In this document: one piece after another, positions 1-7,736 of the stretch
Numbering within the stretch: the stretch's first letter is position 1
How the letters are laid out: each line of letters starts with the position of its first letter
Source of the DNA: Flavobacterium nackdongense
Lineage (GTDB): Bacteria > Bacteroidota > Bacteroidia > Flavobacteriales > Flavobacteriaceae
Assembly (NCBI RefSeq): GCF_004355225.1
Contig: NZ_CP037933.1
Coordinates: forward strand, 930,001-994,000
DNA length: 64,000 nucleotides
Reading direction: 5' to 3'
The notes under the pieces: generated by a model
The model's database searches: none
The model's input: only the letters and a program-made list of their open reading frames with translations
Told to the model about the DNA's origin: nothing
Made by a program: the position numbers and the translations under genes

Positions 1-287
1 ATTTAGAAAGCTAAAGTAACAAAATGTTTTAAAATAAACGAGAAAATACTATTATATAAACCTTAATTTTTAAAGACTTAAGTATTCTATTTTGTGGTTT
101 AGACAACATTTATTGCGAGAAAATTAGATCAATAGCACTACGCTATGATGAAGGTTTACTGCTGCAATAACCCTATACTTCTTCCAATAAAAAGTCAAAA
201 TCGCACATTTTTTTATTGATAATATCGCAATACCTTTTTTTGTTTTCCAAATATTATTCTTACATTTAAAATCTCAAAAAGAAACCA

Positions 288-3200
288 ATGACCATACCAC
301 AATATTTAACCAAAATAAACACCCTTTACATTACTGGTAACGCAAGAGAACACTCCTACAGAGGCGATTTGCAAAACTTGATAATGGCCATTTTGCCCGA
401 TATTTTAGTCACTAACGAACCCGCAAGAGTAGATTGTGGCGCACCTGATTACGTGTTAACTCGCAAAGATGTACCAATTGGTTATATCGAGGCTAAAGAT
501 ATTGGAGTCGATTTAAAAGACAAAAAACTAAAGGAACAATTTGACCGATACAAATCGGGGTTAACCAATTTGATTTTTACCGATTATTTAGATTTTCATT
601 TTTACAAAGATGGCGAGTTCATAACCAAAATAGCCATTGCACGAATAGAAAAAACCACCCCGCCCGATGGGCACCCCTCCAAAGGAGGGGAATTAACAAC
701 AATCGTTCCCATTCCCGAAAATTTCGAACAGTTTACCCACCTAATACAAAACTTTGCTTTAACGGTATCCCAAACCATCAAGTCACCCACCAAATTGGCA
801 CAAATGATGGCAGGAAAAGCCAAATTAATGGCCGATGTAATCGAAAAGTCATTGAACTATGACGACCAGCAAGGCATTCGTTCCAGTATCAAATCGCAAA
901 TGTTGTCGTTTCAACAAATGCTGATTCACGATATAGACAATAAATCCTTTGCCGACATTTACTCCCAAACCATTGCTTACGGGATGTTTGCCGCACGGTA
1001 TCACGACCCCACTTTGCCGACCTTTTCCCGAATGGAAGCCTCACAATTAATCCCAAAGAGTAACCCCTTTTTACGCAAACTGTTTCAAGACATTGCGGGG
1101 TTCGATTTAGACACTCGATTGGATTGGATTGTAGAGGAATTAGTGACCATATTCCTTGCAAGTGATGTGGCGCAGATTATGAAAAACTTTGGTAAAAGCA
1201 CCAAACAAGAAGACCCTGTGGTTCACTTTTATGAAACTTTTTTGGGCGAATACAATCCCGCTTTGCGAAAAGCCCGTGGCGTTTGGTACACACCGCAACC
1301 CGTGGTGAATTTTATAGTTCGTGCCGTTGATGATATCCTGAAAACCGAATTCGATTTACCACAAGGTTTAGCCGACACTAGTAAAATAAAGATAAAAACC
1401 AAAGTTCAAAAATTTGACAACCGGTCCAAAAACAAATCTATTGTTATTGGCGAACAAGAACACGAACAGGAAGTACACAAAGTACAAATTCTGGATCCCG
1501 CAACAGGAACAGGAACATTTCTTGCCGAGGTGGTAAGACATATTTACAAAAAATTCGAAGGACAACAAGGTATTTGGAGCAAATATGTAACCAATGATTT
1601 AATCCCTCGATTGAACGGTTTTGAGTTGCTAATGGCCAGTTATGCAATGGCACACCTCAAAATAGATATGCTTTTAACGGAAACAGGATATAAACCGCAA
1701 CAATTCCCCTCCTCTGGAGGGGTGTCCGAAGGACGGGGTGGTGACCAACGGTTTAGAATTTTCCTGACCAACTCCCTCGAAGAAGCACACCCCGACACGG
1801 CAACCCTTTTTAGTTCTTGGCTCTCAGACGAAGCAGACCAAGCCAACGCCATAAAACGTGATGCGCCCGTAATGGTGGTTATGGGAAATCCGCCGTATAG
1901 TGGTGAGAGCAGCAATAAAGGCGAATGGATTATGAACCTGATGGAAGATTATAAAAAAGAACCCGGCGGTAAAGAAAAATTAAAAGAAAAGAATTCAAAA
2001 TGGATAAATGATGACTACGTGAAGTTTATTCGTTTCGGTCAACATTTTATTGATAAAAATGGTAGCGGTATTTTAGCATTTATTAACCCACACGGATTTC
2101 TAGACAATCCAACTTTTAGAGGGATGCGTTGGAATTTATTAAAATCATTTGATAAAATCTACACAATAGATTTGCACGGTAATTCAACAAAAAAAGAAGT
2201 TTCTCCCGACGGCTCTATTGATCAAAATGTATTCGATATTATGCAAGGTGTTTCTATCAATTTATTTGTAAAAACTGGAAAAAAGGGAAACGAAGAATTA
2301 GGCAATACTTTTCATTTTGATTTATATGGCAAAAGAGAATATAAGTATGATTTTTTGAAGGATAATGATATTTATAAAATTCCTTACAAGCATCTAACCA
2401 ATAAATCTCCAATGTATTTTATGGTAAAAAAAGATTTTGATGTAGAGAAAATATATAATAAGGGATTCAAAATAAATGAATTATTTAATTTAAATAATAT
2501 AGGAATAGTTACGGCAAGAGATGCTTTTACTATACATAATACAAAAGAAGATGTAAGAAAAACAATTGAAGATTTTTTAAATTTAGATGATGAAACTGCG
2601 AGAACCAAATATAACTTAGGAAAAGACGTAAGAGATTGGCAAGTAAATTTAGCCCGAAAGGATTTACTAACCCATTATCCCAATAAAGGTTTTTTCATTA
2701 AATTTTCATACCGTCCTTTTGATGAAAAATGGACTTTTTTCACAGGTAAATCGAAAGGATTCCATTGTTATCCAAGAAATGATGTTATGCAACATTTTCT
2801 CAAAGGAGATAATATTGGATTAAATTTGTGCAAACTAGGCAGATCAATTGATTCACATGTTTATTTTTTAAGCAATAAAATTACAGATAAAAACCTAGCG
2901 TCATCATTAGATAGCGTTAACACTTTTCCTCTCTACCTCTACCCCGAAACCACTTCGCAACAAAACTTATTAGAAACCAATACAAGAACGCCCAACCTCA
3001 ATCCCGAAATTGTAAAACAAATTGCAGCAGGTTTGGGTTTGACTTTCACCAACGAAAAAACCACCCCTATTTTGAATTCCCCTCCCTCGGAGGGGTGTCC
3101 GCAGGACGGGGTGGTTCATAAGGAATTTGCACCTATAGACCTTTTAGACTATATCTATGCCGTATTGCATTCGCCAACCTACCGTTCGACATACAAAGAG

Positions 3201-4070
3201 TTTCTGAAAATAGATTTTCCCCGTGTTCCCTATCCAACTGATAGAGATGTCTTTTATAAATTAGTTGCTTTAGGTGGCGAACTGCGCCAAATTCATTTAT
3301 TAGAAAGTCCTATCGTCGAAAAGTACATCACACAATATCCCGAAGATGGCGATAATGTGGTAAGAAAACCTCGTTTCGAAAATTCCCCTCCTCCGGAGGG
3401 GTGCCCAACGGGCGGGGTGGTAAATAATACCCCAATCTATTTTAACACCATTATAGATTTACCCTACAATCCAGCATTAAAACAACGTGCCAAAGAACTT
3501 CGCTATGCCGAAAATCTTTCGGAAGTTTTATTTTGGATGCAAGTACACAAGGGTAAATTTCACAATATTGATTTTGACAGACAACGCATCATAGGCAATT
3601 ATATAGTCGATTTTTATGTGAAAAAACTAGGATTGGTCATCGAAATTGACGGGCCAAGCCACGACACTAAAGAAGAATATGACAAAGTAAGAGAAGATTA
3701 TTTGAAATCTTTAGGTTTAAAAATATTCAGAATACCTGTAATTGATGTTTTGCAAAATATGATGAAAGCCATTACTGATTTAGAGGATTTTATCAAAGAT
3801 AATTATAGTAAACCACCCCGCCTTGCAGGCACCCCTCCGAAGGAGGGGAATTTCGGAAAAGTGTATATCAACGAGACCCAGTATTTTGATAACGTTCCTG
3901 AAGTCGCTTGGAACTTTTACATAGGTGGTTACCAACCTGCTCAAAAATGGCTCAAAGACCGCAAGGAACGAGAATTGAGTTACGAGGACATTTTGCACTA
4001 TCAAAAAATAATCGTGGCATTAAGCGAAACGGATAGAATAATGAAAGAAATTGATACAATTGAAATGTAA
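288..4070 (+). CDS. single-chain restriction-modification enzyme (type IIG / ISP-like) with inserted DUF559 domain
   Basis: Combined endonuclease and N6-adenine methyltransferase that would cut unmodified DNA and protect its own sites. Residues 1-120 look like a PD-(D/E)xK nuclease: E21, D54 and the E68-A-K70 triad. The methyltransferase core has motif I DPATGTG at 403-409 and motif IV NPPY at 534-537. Residues of about 600-900 should be the target-recognition part, and the C-terminus resembles the type ISP specificity domain. The protein has 1260 residues; without the inserts it would be roughly 1060, and there is no helicase. Five 41-bp hairpin elements are read through in frame (about residues 123-136, 472-485, 930-943, 1032-1045, 1175-1188), and a DUF559 nuclease domain (about 1058-1170) lies between the last two. 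The middle (about 2050-2900) is more AT-rich than the ends. Restriction activity after these insertions is uncertain; the RM assignment is firm. Confidence 0.9.
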   Translation: MTIPQYLTKINTLYITGNAREHSYRGDLQNLIMAILPDILVTNEPARVDCGAPDYVLTRKDVPIGYIEAKDIGVDLKDKKLKEQFDRYKSGLTNLIFTDYLDFHFYKDGEFITKIAIARIEKTTPPDGHPSKGGELTTIVPIPENFEQFTHLIQNFALTVSQTIKSPTKLAQMMAGKAKLMADVIEKSLNYDDQQGIRSSIKSQMLSFQQMLIHDIDNKSFADIYSQTIAYGMFAARYHDPTLPTFSRMEASQLIPKSNPFLRKLFQDIAGFDLDTRLDWIVEELVTIFLASDVAQIMKNFGKSTKQEDPVVHFYETFLGEYNPALRKARGVWYTPQPVVNFIVRAVDDILKTEFDLPQGLADTSKIKIKTKVQKFDNRSKNKSIVIGEQEHEQEVHKVQILDPATGTGTFLAEVVRHIYKKFEGQQGIWSKYVTNDLIPRLNGFELLMASYAMAHLKIDMLLTETGYKPQQFPSSGGVSEGRGGDQRFRIFLTNSLEEAHPDTATLFSSWLSDEADQANAIKRDAPVMVVMGNPPYSGESSNKGEWIMNLMEDYKKEPGGKEKLKEKNSKWINDDYVKFIRFGQHFIDKNGSGILAFINPHGFLDNPTFRGMRWNLLKSFDKIYTIDLHGNSTKKEVSPDGSIDQNVFDIMQGVSINLFVKTGKKGNEELGNTFHFDLYGKREYKYDFLKDNDIYKIPYKHLTNKSPMYFMVKKDFDVEKIYNKGFKINELFNLNNIGIVTARDAFTIHNTKEDVRKTIEDFLNLDDETARTKYNLGKDVRDWQVNLARKDLLTHYPNKGFFIKFSYRPFDEKWTFFTGKSKGFHCYPRNDVMQHFLKGDNIGLNLCKLGRSIDSHVYFLSNKITDKNLASSLDSVNTFPLYLYPETTSQQNLLETNTRTPNLNPEIVKQIAAGLGLTFTNEKTTPILNSPPSEGCPQDGVVHKEFAPIDLLDYIYAVLHSPTYRSTYKEFLKIDFPRVPYPTDRDVFYKLVALGGELRQIHLLESPIVEKYITQYPEDGDNVVRKPRFENSPPPEGCPTGGVVNNTPIYFNTIIDLPYNPALKQRAKELRYAENLSEVLFWMQVHKGKFHNIDFDRQRIIGNYIVDFYVKKLGLVIEIDGPSHDTKEEYDKVREDYLKSLGLKIFRIPVIDVLQNMMKAITDLEDFIKDNYSKPPRLAGTPPKEGNFGKVYINETQYFDNVPEVAWNFYIGGYQPAQKWLKDRKERELSYEDILHYQKIIVALSETDRIMKEIDTIEM
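654..694 (+). repeat. 41-bp two-hairpin palindromic element, copy A
   Basis: Element of the family found five times in this gene, in the orientation starting accacccc and ending ggggaatt. Stem 1 is GCCC/GGGC with a 3-base loop. Stem 2 is CCCCTCC/GGAGGGG with loop aaa. It is read in frame between the nuclease region and the next helical region, adding about 14 residues rich in Pro and Gly. Confidence 0.9.
1702..1742 (-). repeat. 41-bp two-hairpin palindromic element, copy B
   Basis: Inverted orientation relative to copy A. Stem 1 is GTCC/GGAC, so both sides of one pair have changed together compared with copy A. It sits inside the methyltransferase domain between motif I and motif IV, and is read in a different frame from copies C and D. 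Confidence 0.9.
3075..3115 (-). repeat. 41-bp two-hairpin palindromic element, copy C
   Basis: Same orientation as copy B. Stem 1 is GTCC/GGAC; the stem 2 loop is gag on the element's own strand. It is read in frame as NSPPSEGCPQDGVV in the C-terminal part, just after the recognition region. Confidence 0.9.
3381..3421 (-). repeat. 41-bp two-hairpin palindromic element, copy D (left end of DUF559 cassette)
   Basis: Inverted with respect to copy E and forms the left boundary of the DUF559 cassette. Stem 1 is GCCC/GGGC. It is read as NSPPPEGCPTGGVV, the same frame as copy C. Confidence 0.9.
3812..3852 (+). repeat. 41-bp two-hairpin palindromic element, copy E (right end of DUF559 cassette)
   Basis: Right boundary of the DUF559 cassette. 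Stem 1 is GCCT/AGGC. The fourth pair is T-A here and C-G in the other copies, a second compensatory change in the stem. It is read as PPRLAGTPPKEGN in yet another frame. Confidence 0.9.
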
Positions 4071-4075
4071 TTAAT

Positions 4076-4840
4076 ATGGATAAAAGATTAGATAGTATTA
4101 CTGATAAATGGAATGAAGCAAATTATCATTATTTTCGATTGAAAAAATATGGAATCCTCTTTGATGAGGGACATGAAGAAGAATATATTACAAAAAAAAA
4201 ATATCTGATGAATTTCAGATATGAATTAAATTCTTTTGTAAATTCTAGTAGAAGTGTGACTTTCATTATTCAAAAAGTATTTAAAAACAAATTTGAAGGA
4301 TTTGATGAATGGTATCAAGAAATACAAGAAACATTAAAATCAAATAAATTTGCCAAAATAGTTCTTAATCTCAGGAATAAAAACCAAAAAGAAGGGAATT
4401 TTTATCCTCAATTAGTGACTTATAGTAAAATAAATAATGACTTTTCCTTTAAAAGGATAGAAAGTGTGATTTCTGTAGGTAAGCAAATCGATATTAGAAT
4501 TCCAGATAATATTGTAAGTTATGAAATAATTACAGATATAGACTTTAACGATTTAGATATTACTTTAGAGTATGATAATTCAAACGACACTAGTCTTGAT
4601 GAAATTCGAAAAGGGATGATTGATTTAGCAATTAGAGAATATCACAAAGAAGTTATTTTAAGAAAGCAGAACCTTACAGAAGATGATATGAAAAACATGA
4701 AGTTTAAAAAATACACTTTAGTATTAGGTGAAGGTTCCGAATATTCAATTTCACAAGTTATAGAAGAATGTGAAGAAAATTTAAATTTTTTAAAAAAAAC
4801 AATATTTGAAGCAAAGTCAAAATTCTTAAATACGGAATAA
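4076..4840 (+). CDS. hypothetical protein, possible HEPN-like, next to RM gene
   Basis: A 254-residue soluble, highly charged protein with no signal peptide. It starts 5 bp after the RM stop, so the two are almost certainly co-transcribed. Residues 45-107 (a stretch with SSRSVTFIIQ, then FDEWYQE, then LRNKNQKEG) resemble a family of all-helical proteins I associate with HEPN folds. In this copy the RxxxxH motif reads R100-N-x3-K105, with Lys in place of His, so catalysis is doubtful. The C-terminal half is not recognised. Base composition is markedly AT-rich, like the recognition region of the RM gene. It could be an accessory or immunity-associated protein; that role rests only on position. 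Confidence 0.6.
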   Translation: MDKRLDSITDKWNEANYHYFRLKKYGILFDEGHEEEYITKKKYLMNFRYELNSFVNSSRSVTFIIQKVFKNKFEGFDEWYQEIQETLKSNKFAKIVLNLRNKNQKEGNFYPQLVTYSKINNDFSFKRIESVISVGKQIDIRIPDNIVSYEIITDIDFNDLDITLEYDNSNDTSLDEIRKGMIDLAIREYHKEVILRKQNLTEDDMKNMKFKKYTLVLGEGSEYSISQVIEECEENLNFLKKTIFEAKSKFLNTE

Positions 4841-5174
4841 TTAACACATAGGAAGTAAATCATATTAAATCAAAAAGAGCGTAATATTATTTTCATATTG
4901 ATTTATGTTAATGACTAAAAAACTGTATTTTAGGACGAGTCATAGGACGGGTCAGGGTCATTTTTTGCTCCATATCAAAGCCTAGCCAAAGCCCCATCAA
5001 AGCCCTATATAGTGTATGAATAGTGTATGAAAAATAGAGGCCTGCAGTTATCAAAGTTGAAACAAGCAGCAGTATGAAATTACAGCACTAAAAAACCAAA
5101 TCGATTTTAAGATAAGATTAATTCTTTGCATCACTTTTATTATTAATATTGTAAAACAATTTAATTCAAATACT
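4841..5174. other. intergenic region with short tandem repeats
   Basis: 334 bp between the RM module and the superoxide dismutase gene. It holds a perfect tandem duplication of the 11-mer tagtgtatgaa (5010-5031) and an imperfect duplication of a tcataggacg-type unit around 4933-4957. I see no gene, tRNA or clear terminator. It may mark the edge of the acquired module. Confidence 0.5.
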
Positions 5175-5699
5175 ATGAAAAAAATAATCATCGCTATCGT
5201 ACTTGTTATTGCCGTAGTCATTGGGTGCAAAACAAAAAACACAACAGATTCTAAATTTTTGAACCTTGTTTTCGAATCCAAAAGCAACAGCAACGTCACA
5301 GGAACTGCCACATTCACCGAAAAGAAAGGCAAAGTAACTTTTGTAGCCAAACTATCGGGTCTTAAACCCGGAATTCACGCCATTCATATTCACGAAAAAT
5401 CCGATTGCACCGCGGCTGACGGAAGTTCGGCTGGAGGACATTGGAATCCCACCTTCAAAAAACACGGACAATGGGGAGTTGGCGAACACCACAAAGGCGA
5501 TATTGGCAACTTTACTGCCGATGAAAAAGGAAACGGAACTATTACATTAACTACAGAGGAGTGGTCTATTGGCGGCGAAGATGCTACTAAAAACATAATT
5601 GGAAAAGGATTAATCGTACATCAAGGCGCCGATGATTTTGTTTCTCAACCTGCCGGAAATGCGGGCGCTAGAGTCGCTTGTTCGGCAATAATTAAGTAA
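5175..5699 (+). CDS. sodC: Cu-Zn superoxide dismutase family lipoprotein
   Basis: Converts superoxide to hydrogen peroxide and oxygen outside the cytoplasm. The first 18 residues are a lipoprotein signal ending at C18, so it is probably membrane-anchored. All metal ligands are visible: copper H71, H73, H89 and H149; zinc H89, H97, H106 and D109. The disulphide pair is C78 and C169. Length (174) is normal for a bacterial SodC with a signal. It is alone on its strand, with a hairpin element downstream. Confidence 0.93.
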   Translation: MKKIIIAIVLVIAVVIGCKTKNTTDSKFLNLVFESKSNSNVTGTATFTEKKGKVTFVAKLSGLKPGIHAIHIHEKSDCTAADGSSAGGHWNPTFKKHGQWGVGEHHKGDIGNFTADEKGNGTITLTTEEWSIGGEDATKNIIGKGLIVHQGADDFVSQPAGNAGARVACSAIIK

Positions 5700-5717
5700 T
5701 TCAACAACGATTATATC

Positions 5718-5802
5718 GACACAGATTTTACCAATTTTCGCAGATTAATTTTTGCTACTCTTTGACCCGAGCCATAGTGAACTGCTGAAGCAAATCTGTG
5801 TC
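5718..5802. repeat. hairpin element with perfect 11-bp inverted ends
   Basis: The ends gacacagattt (5718-5728) and aaatctgtgtc (5792-5802) are exact reverse complements separated by 63 bp with no gene. It lies between sodC and the next gene. It could be a dispersed MITE-like repeat; there is no T-tract to make it a normal terminator. Confidence 0.55.
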
Positions 5803-5819
5803 AAATAACTTCTAAACAT

Positions 5820-6389
5820 TTGGACAAAAAACAACTGCACTATTTTAAAAATGCCAAAGAATGGCGCGAATGGTTGCACGAAAACCATGCTACATCAACT
5901 GGTATTTGTCTCATTTTCTACAAAGTAAGCAGCGAAATGGAAAGCATGCGTTGGGAAGAAGCCGTTCAGGTCGCTATTTGCTACGGCTGGATTGATTCGA
6001 CTGTAAAAAAAATAGATGAAGCACGAAGGAAACAAGTGTTTTCGCCCAGAAAAGATAAAAGTGTCTGGAGCAAACTCAACAAAACCTATATCGAACAACT
6101 CCTGAAAGAGAATCTCATTCACGAAAGTGGGCTGAAAAAAATCGAACTGGCAAAACAAAATGGCTCTTGGAATTCCTTGGATGCTGTTGAAGACTTGATT
6201 ATTCATGCAGATTTAAAAGCAGCATTTGAACAAAATGAAATTGCTTTTGCAAACTATCAAAATTTTAGCCCATCCTACAGAAAAAGCTATCTATATTGGC
6301 TCAATCAGGCCAAAAGAGAAGAAACTCGAAACTTTAGAATCACCGAAATCATAAAATTTTGTGCCCTAAATAAAAAATCGAGAGTATAA
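5820..6389 (+). CDS. YdeI/OmpD-associated family protein
   Basis: 189-residue cytoplasmic protein of the YdeI/OmpD-associated family, sometimes annotated as bacteriocin-protection protein; its biochemical role is not established. Typical motifs are the N-terminal W-REWL segment, the CYGWIDS stretch at about 54-60 followed by the FSPRK segment, and the C-terminal YWLNQAKREETR helix. The reading frame opens with TTG; no in-frame ATG lies near enough upstream and the family N-terminus begins here, so TTG is the likely start. Confidence 0.8.
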   Translation: MDKKQLHYFKNAKEWREWLHENHATSTGICLIFYKVSSEMESMRWEEAVQVAICYGWIDSTVKKIDEARRKQVFSPRKDKSVWSKLNKTYIEQLLKENLIHESGLKKIELAKQNGSWNSLDAVEDLIIHADLKAAFEQNEIAFANYQNFSPSYRKSYLYWLNQAKREETRNFRITEIIKFCALNKKSRV

Positions 6390-6415
6390 TTTTTCGACTA
6401 ACTCCCAAAAAATCC

Positions 6416-6423
6416 TAGCTTTG
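6416..6423 (+). promoter_or_regulatory. -7 promoter element of the LETM1-like gene
   Basis: TAGCTTTG matches the Bacteroidota -7 consensus TAnnTTTG and lies 17 bp before the start codon at 6441. The -33 position (6394-6396) reads TCG instead of TTG, so the box is imperfect. Confidence 0.45.
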
Positions 6424-6440
6424 CAATTCAAACCAAAGCA

Positions 6441-7655
6441 ATGATTAACCCTTCGACCCACGGCTGGATAGACAAATATTTTGTAAAGCAAAACACTGCC
6501 TTGCCTGAGGTTGAGAATAATCCCATACCATTTTACAAGGCCATAAGAGCAACCGGATTTATTTATGGTCATATAGTTTCCTTCAATACGCCCGTTGCGA
6601 TAGCCACAAAAGGTTGGCTGAAAACTGAGATTTCAAAACTTGCCTTGCTCAACAATTTGTACGGTATGTTTCGGCTGACCACCAACGAAAATAATCCTGA
6701 AAAATTTGTGTTGAAGGCGGGAGCATTTTATAACGAAATGAATCCGCAAAGTTTTAATTGGTTCAAAATGGTGTTGCCTGGCAGCTCAGCTTCTCTTAGT
6801 TTAGAAAAAATTATAGACAGCCGCGTGCAAACCAATGTAGATATCATCAGCAAAAATTTTTCGCATATCGTTACCAACGCTTTACTATTTGTAGATGTTT
6901 TGGCTTTTCGTCAATACTTGATTCACGGCACCCTACCCGATAAATATTTGAAAAAATTAGAGGAAGCGATTGTGAGTATCGTGTCATTGGCATTAAAAAT
7001 TAAAACCAATAAATCAAAATACGATGATTTAGTAATCAAACTATTTGAATCATCCGTTCGATACAGCAAATTTTCGAAAGTCGATGTGCAGTCTCAAAGT
7101 TTCGGTATGGACGAATTGAAATTGGATTATTTCACCTACGAATTAGAGCAATTATATTTGATCGATATGGCGGGAATGGCCTTGTGGAGTGATGGAATTA
7201 TCGAAAAAAATGAAGCCTATTTTCTGTATAAATTGGCCGAATTACTAGAAGTTTCAGATGAATTTGTATCCGAAAGCATTTATGCTACCAATGAATTTAT
7301 TACAAAATATCAAAAAGAAATTCCGTACTTCAACTATTCCAATCCGGTCAAACATTTTTATGACCAAACTACCCAAACTGTACTGAAACTCATCAGTCGA
7401 AACAAAAATCGTTTGGTCAAAGAAATCCTCGAAAGCAAGGAATTGATGGTCCTACTCGCCTATTCTACCCGACGAGACTTGAGTGAAAAAGAAAAGAAAA
7501 AAGTCCGAAAACAACTTTTAGATATTTGCAAATCGATACCCTCATTGGCTATATTTTTGCTACCCGGAGGAAGTTTGCTTTTGCCAATTTTTATAAAATT
7601 TATCCCTACTTTGTTACCATCCTCTTTTAATGAGAACCTTGAAAATGAGGACTAA
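6441..7655 (+). CDS. LETM1-related, TerB-like domain protein
   Basis: 404-residue protein matching a Bacteroidota family described as LETM1-related and biofilm-associated. The middle holds a TerB-like helical segment (around residues 242-280, DMAGMALWSDG with acidic surroundings). The C-terminus (around 350-395) has the LETM1-like RKQLLDICKSIPSLAIF stretch followed by a hydrophobic Pro/Leu-rich segment that may contact the membrane. No signal peptide. Function is not established; association with the inner face of the membrane is inferred. Confidence 0.7.
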   Translation: MINPSTHGWIDKYFVKQNTALPEVENNPIPFYKAIRATGFIYGHIVSFNTPVAIATKGWLKTEISKLALLNNLYGMFRLTTNENNPEKFVLKAGAFYNEMNPQSFNWFKMVLPGSSASLSLEKIIDSRVQTNVDIISKNFSHIVTNALLFVDVLAFRQYLIHGTLPDKYLKKLEEAIVSIVSLALKIKTNKSKYDDLVIKLFESSVRYSKFSKVDVQSQSFGMDELKLDYFTYELEQLYLIDMAGMALWSDGIIEKNEAYFLYKLAELLEVSDEFVSESIYATNEFITKYQKEIPYFNYSNPVKHFYDQTTQTVLKLISRNKNRLVKEILESKELMVLLAYSTRRDLSEKEKKKVRKQLLDICKSIPSLAIFLLPGGSLLLPIFIKFIPTLLPSSFNENLENED

Positions 7656-7736
7656 TATATGCTGGAAACCCAAAAGAAAGCCACAAATTGACCCTTTTCG
7701 AGGCAAATTTGCGGCTACTCTTGTATGTTTGTCTAT

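Larger units (their letters stand above)
3381..3852 (+). mobile_element. DUF559 nuclease-domain cassette bounded by inverted 41-bp elements
   Basis: A self-contained segment inside the RM reading frame. It begins and ends with inverted copies of the 41-bp two-hairpin element (35 of 41 positions identical). Between them lies a DUF559 domain, a Vsr/very-short-patch-repair-like nuclease fold, with the usual starts and cores: LPYNPALKQRAKELR, then an IVDFYV strand with D1108 and an EIDGPSHD stretch (E1119, D1121, H1125). The frame is kept on both sides, so host residues ending KPRFE resume at GKVYIN. The outer flanks are similar (tttcgaaaa before, tttcggaaaa after), which could be an imperfect target duplication or an extension of the inverted repeat. 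Mobility is inferred from the structure; no transposase is present. Confidence 0.75.

Noticed and set aside
1..287. Possible gene before the RM enzyme
   Set aside because: No convincing reading frame on either strand; only AT-rich sequence without a recognisable promoter pair.
654..3852. The 41-bp elements as terminators or CRISPR repeats
   Set aside because: They lie inside an open reading frame, have no T-tail, and are irregularly spaced in both orientations.
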